A stretch of DNA of 64,000 nt. Origin: Salipiger bermudensis. Lineage in GTDB: Bacteria > Pseudomonadota > Alphaproteobacteria > Rhodobacterales > Rhodobacteraceae. Location of the stretch: positions 310,001-374,000 of the forward strand of contig NZ_JAHVIA010000005.1 in NCBI RefSeq assembly GCF_019801965.1, in the 5' to 3' direction. Below are positions 61,141 through 64,000 of the stretch, in pieces. The translations under genes and the position numbers were made by a program. The notes under the pieces are model-generated. The model did not search any database, was not told where the DNA came from, and worked only from the letters and a program-made list of their open reading frames with translations. Position 1 is the stretch's first letter. Every line of letters begins with the position of its first letter.

Positions 61141-63035
61141 GCAACCTTGCTTTCCGTGCCCTGCTCGTGCTCCGCACGGCTCGCCTTCATCGCCGCGAGT
61201 TCCCTGTCGATCTCTTCCTGCGCCGCCTTCACGTCTCCGATCAGCTTGGTCGCGAGCGCATCGACGCGCGCCTTGACCGCCTTGCCGACCAGCGTGGTGC
61301 TGCGGCGCTCACGGGCATCCTGGTAGAGGTCGTCGGTATGCTCGGCATATTCCTGCGCGACGTTCTGTAGCGCGGCCCAGTCGGACTTGTAGTTCAGCAG
61401 CCGCAGCTTGACGGACTCGAGATTGAAAATTTCGGCGCGCTCGTCCGGCGTGGCATCCGCCTTGAGACTATTGCGCCGACGCTCGAGCCCCTTCATGAAA
61501 TCCGGGCTGGCGAGCTTGTTGCAGCCGCTTTCCATGGCCTCCCAGAACTTGGCCGCGTCGTGCAGGATGTCGCTCACCTGGCGCAACGCCGCGATCACCA
61601 TCACCAGCGCCTTGATGGTGACGGCGGAGCTTTCGAGATCGGCATCGATCCCTTCGAGCCGCACCCCGGCCTCGGCGACGATGCCGAGCTGTTCGCGCTC
61701 TAGGTCCTTCTTCTGCATCAACAGATCGAAAAGCCTCTCCAGCTGTTCGCGCTGGCCCTCGGCGAGATCGAGATAATCGTGCCCCATCTGGGAAAACTGC
61801 TCTCCGGCCGATGACAGCGTGTAGCCCAGGGCCTCGACCGCCGACTTGGTGGTCTGGAAATCGCGCTCGCGCTCTTCCGCCGTCTTCACGCGCTCGGCCT
61901 TGACCTGCTCGACCGCCTGCTTGGCATGTTCCAGCGTCGCCTTGTGCTCCTTGAGCTGCGACAGACCGTCCGCATCCTCGTCGGCGGCCGCGATCTCCTC
62001 CTCGAGAACGTCGATCTCGGCCTGCAGGGCCTCCTCGTCCTCCTCGGCGACATCGACCGCGAGCACGCTGTCCTCATAGGCGTCCTCGCTCTCCTCGAGC
62101 TCCTTGCGATTCTTCTCGGGGATCTCCGCCTCGCCGGCCTCCGGCTTGTCCTTCGGGGCGCCCTGCCCGCCTTTCTGTTCGCCGCCATTGCCGCCGCCAC
62201 CGCCGTTCGACGGGGCACCCGAATAGATCAGCGCGATCGCCGTGGCCGCGCCGCCGAGACCGTCTCCGAGCGGCTTCATGATCGCGCCGGTGAGCGCGAT
62301 CGCAAAGGCGCGATCCTCGGTTTTCTCGAGCTTTTTCTCGAGCTTGTCATACTTGGTCTGGAGCTCGCCCAGGAGGGTACTCAGCTCTTCGGACAGCTTG
62401 TCGGCCTTGGCTTTTCGCGCGCTCCACTCGAGACGCGCGTGTTCAAGCGCCTCCTGCGCCTTGATCTCGTCGCCCCGGGTCAGGTGGGCGGTCTCGAGCG
62501 CGCTGTCGGCGCGCGTTGCGAGATCGTTGAAGGCGTCGGACAGGTCTTTCATCAGGCTCGCGAGGCGACCGGCGATGCTGGCACAGTCCGAGATGCCACC
62601 GATGGCGAGATCCTCGTTGCCGCGAAACAAGTCTTCCATCGCCTCGTTGAGCGCCAGCGAGATCTCCTCGCCGCAACTGCGCAGCTCGCCCATCGCGGTC
62701 GAGCATTGCTGACACAGAGAGCCGTAATCGGTCTGCATCCGGTTCAGCGAGGCGACAAGCGCGCCCTCCCGTTTCGGCACCGCGTTATAGGCGAGGTCGA
62801 CGAGAAGCGTCAGACGCCCGAGGTTCTCGACCATCTTGTCGAGCTGGATCTGACCGAGCAGCTTCTTGCGGCGATCCAGCACCAGCATGTCATCCAGCGG
62901 CAGAGATTGATCGAGACGGTAGCTGACGCTTTTCGTCTCGAACGTCGCATTCACGTCGTCGCTGCCATCGGCCGGCAGCCGCAGGCTGACCGCGACGCTC
63001 ACGCGCTTCTCGTATGTTGTCGCACTGTCCGACAT
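61137..63035 (-). CDS. Coiled-coil protein with central hydrophobic hairpin, toxin-component-like
   Basis: A 632-residue protein. A short beta-rich head (10-40) is followed by helices to 240, a hydrophobic hairpin at 243-272 (RAFAIALTGAIMKPLGDGLG then GAATAIALIYSG), a Gly/Lys/Pro-rich linker (275-305), an acidic coiled coil (305-395), and a last helical part with MVIAALRQVSDILHDAAKFW (479-498), similar to 226-244 of the next protein. No signal peptide is present. GGGGAGAGAG precedes the ATG at 63035. It is the first gene of a coupled three-gene operon. An alpha pore-forming toxin or membrane-remodelling role is inferred. Confidence 0.8.
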   Translation of the reverse strand: MSDSATTYEKRVSVAVSLRLPADGSDDVNATFETKSVSYRLDQSLPLDDMLVLDRRKKLLGQIQLDKMVENLGRLTLLVDLAYNAVPKREGALVASLNRMQTDYGSLCQQCSTAMGELRSCGEEISLALNEAMEDLFRGNEDLAIGGISDCASIAGRLASLMKDLSDAFNDLATRADSALETAHLTRGDEIKAQEALEHARLEWSARKAKADKLSEELSTLLGELQTKYDKLEKKLEKTEDRAFAIALTGAIMKPLGDGLGGAATAIALIYSGAPSNGGGGGNGGEQKGGQGAPKDKPEAGEAEIPEKNRKELEESEDAYEDSVLAVDVAEEDEEALQAEIDVLEEEIAAADEDADGLSQLKEHKATLEHAKQAVEQVKAERVKTAEERERDFQTTKSAVEALGYTLSSAGEQFSQMGHDYLDLAEGQREQLERLFDLLMQKKDLEREQLGIVAEAGVRLEGIDADLESSAVTIKALVMVIAALRQVSDILHDAAKFWEAMESGCNKLASPDFMKGLERRRNSLKADATPDERAEIFNLESVKLRLLNYKSDWAALQNVAQEYAEHTDDLYQDARERRSTTLVGKAVKARVDALATKLIGDVKAAQEEIDRELAAMKASRAEHEQGTESKVA

Positions 63036-63455
63036 GATCTCTCTCCCCTGAAAACGCATATCCCCGCCAAGATCGCATCGTGAAGAATGATCGAACCGTC
63101 CTGGCAAATTTATCATTTAGATACACGCAGAGTAGGAGGGGATCTCTTTAAAATCAACCTTTGGGATAATGACCATCAAGCACACCACCAAAGAGTGGGG
63201 CGGCGCTGCCCTTGGCCCGGCAAGGAAAACGCAAGCCCTGACCTTGGGGCCGTGGGCGATTTACGGTTCAGGAAACCTGTTCTACCGCACCTGTTGAGGG
63301 TGTCACGGCAACGTGCCGGTCCGGATCGTCTCCGGTCCCGCAAGCGCAAGGCTGCGGCGGCCTGCGAGGCCATGCTGGAGGCTGGATCGCGGCGGCCGCC
63401 GGACGGGCAGCGCGGGCCGCGACAGCCGATGCATCTTGGTCCCTCGCGGCCCCCG
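63036..63455. other. Upstream region of the toxin-like operon
   Basis: 420 nt between the amphi-Trp gene stop and the operon start. The part at 63090-63180 is clearly less GC-rich than its surroundings and probably contains the operon promoter on the minus strand. Open frames here look random. Confidence 0.5.
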
Positions 63456-63728
63456 TCAGCTCTCGATGCGCGGCGTTCCCCTGGGGTGGGACGGCTCTGC
63501 CGGATCTGCCCAGGTGACACGCAGGCTGAACACGCAGCGTCCGTCTTCGCGCTCGGCCTTGATGCGCAGGTTCATCAGCTCACCGGTCTCGAGCACCAGC
63601 TCATCGTCATCGTCGCTCAGGGTCAGCTCGCCCTTCGAGAAGCCCTTCGACAAGGACGACAGCAGCGTCTTGACGGTCTTGGCGTCCTGCAGGGACTCGT
63701 GCCTGAAGCGGGTGGTCGAATTGCCCAT
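63456..63728 (-). CDS. Amphi-Trp domain protein
   Basis: A 90-residue protein that fits the amphi-Trp pattern: an N-terminal helix ESLQDAKTVKTLLSSLSKGF, a strand GELTLSDDDDELVL, and a strand pair ending in VFSLRVTW with the closing Trp. Amphi-Trp proteins are small and usually occur in archaea and bacteria in accessory or defence-like settings with no defined role. GGAGG precedes the ATG at 63728. It lies 17 nt behind the gene at 63746, so the two are probably co-transcribed. Confidence 0.72.
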   Translation of the reverse strand: MGNSTTRFRHESLQDAKTVKTLLSSLSKGFSKGELTLSDDDDELVLETGELMNLRIKAEREDGRCVFSLRVTWADPAEPSHPRGTPRIES

Positions 63729-63745
63729 GCGGGAGGCCTCCGGAG

Positions 63746-64000
63746 CTAGACGAGACGGCCCGGCGCGAAGTGCTTTGCCGTCGGGTGGTCCCGGCTCAGA
63801 CCGATCACATCTCCGGAGGGGAAAATCAAGGTCGCGCCCGCACCGATGCCCTCGAGCCCCTCGAGCCGGCGCGAGGCGCGGTCGAGGGTGATGTCGCCCT
63901 CGAGATGCAGCAGACCGCGCTTGGCGCGCAGGTGCTGGCCGCTGTGATTGTTGACATGGCCCTGCACGATCATGTGGATGCCGTCGCGGTGCAGCAAGTC
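63746..64000 (-). CDS. C-terminal part of a metallophosphoesterase-like protein (cut by window edge)
   Basis: The last 84 residues of a protein whose start lies beyond the window. GIHMIVQGHVNNHSGQHLRA places a GH pair and a nearby His after a hydrophobic strand, as in the final metal-binding motif of calcineurin-like phosphoesterases. The sequence then continues as beta strands (LLHLEGDITLDRASRRLEGL). The assignment depends on this one motif and is tentative. It is followed closely by the amphi-Trp gene. Confidence 0.45.
   Translation of the reverse strand, partial: DLLHRDGIHMIVQGHVNNHSGQHLRAKRGLLHLEGDITLDRASRRLEGLEGIGAGATLIFPSGDVIGLSRDHPTAKHFAPGRLV

Overview
The window is high-GC bacterial chromosome. 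It most probably comes from a Roseobacter-group alphaproteobacterium (family Rhodobacteraceae). The grounds are an overlapping pabB-pabC pair, the rpmG/rnpB neighbourhood, a selD gene fused to an FAD oxidoreductase beside mnmH, many TRAP and ABC uptake genes, and a dispersed GC-rich intergenic hairpin element that I associate with this family. I cannot name the genus from the sequence.

Layout. 1-15140 is largely core: a LysR regulator cut by the window edge, a DUF1127 protein, a Bax-inhibitor-1 membrane protein, pabC-pabB, rpmG, RNase P RNA, small hydrolases, a YebC-type regulator, pxpBCA (5-oxoproline use), and the selD-mnmH pair for selenouridine in tRNA. A decayed HEPN-like gene lies at 5163-5616. 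tRNA-Phe at 15289-15363 and a 49-nt partial copy of its 3' half at 26448-26496 (45/49 identical) bracket an 11-kb block that looks like an old genomic island. The block carries a truncated DUF1772/DUF4345/NmrA operon with an AraC regulator, a SARP-like regulator divergent from a haloperoxidase-like/subtilase/unknown operon, a tyrosine-recombinase remnant, and a dgdA-dgdR-like pair.

27062-29902 holds an Asp/Arg-rich exported protein convergent with a NarX/NarL-type two-component system. 30709-32511 holds a glyoxalase-like protein and a flavin monooxygenase-like protein. 33165-45279 is a long plus-strand catabolic cluster: a binding-protein-dependent ABC importer with two different ATPases, a GMC oxidoreductase with its small subunit, an AroQ-family protein lacking key lid residues, a quinone oxidoreductase, GST, RidA, DUF1028 and LysR. 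An IS1595-type element with a Nudix passenger (45451-47235) follows, beside a short-chain dehydrogenase remnant. Then come an orphan phage-tail 'late control D' gene and a duplicated beta-propeller lipid-free exported protein.

51830-58901 is a LacI-controlled TRAP transporter operon with a VOC protein, a RuBisCO-like protein and a four-carbon acid-sugar kinase, most like the isoapionate branch of apiose/apionate catabolism. 58989-64000 (minus strand) is the least familiar part. It holds two related coiled-coil proteins, each with a central hydrophobic segment resembling alpha-helical pore-forming toxins; one has a signal peptide and a Cys-rich PAN/apple-like C-terminus. A 195-aa companion lies downstream, and upstream are an amphi-Trp protein and a phosphoesterase-like fragment. 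I regard this toxin-like operon as the best candidate for an undescribed system.
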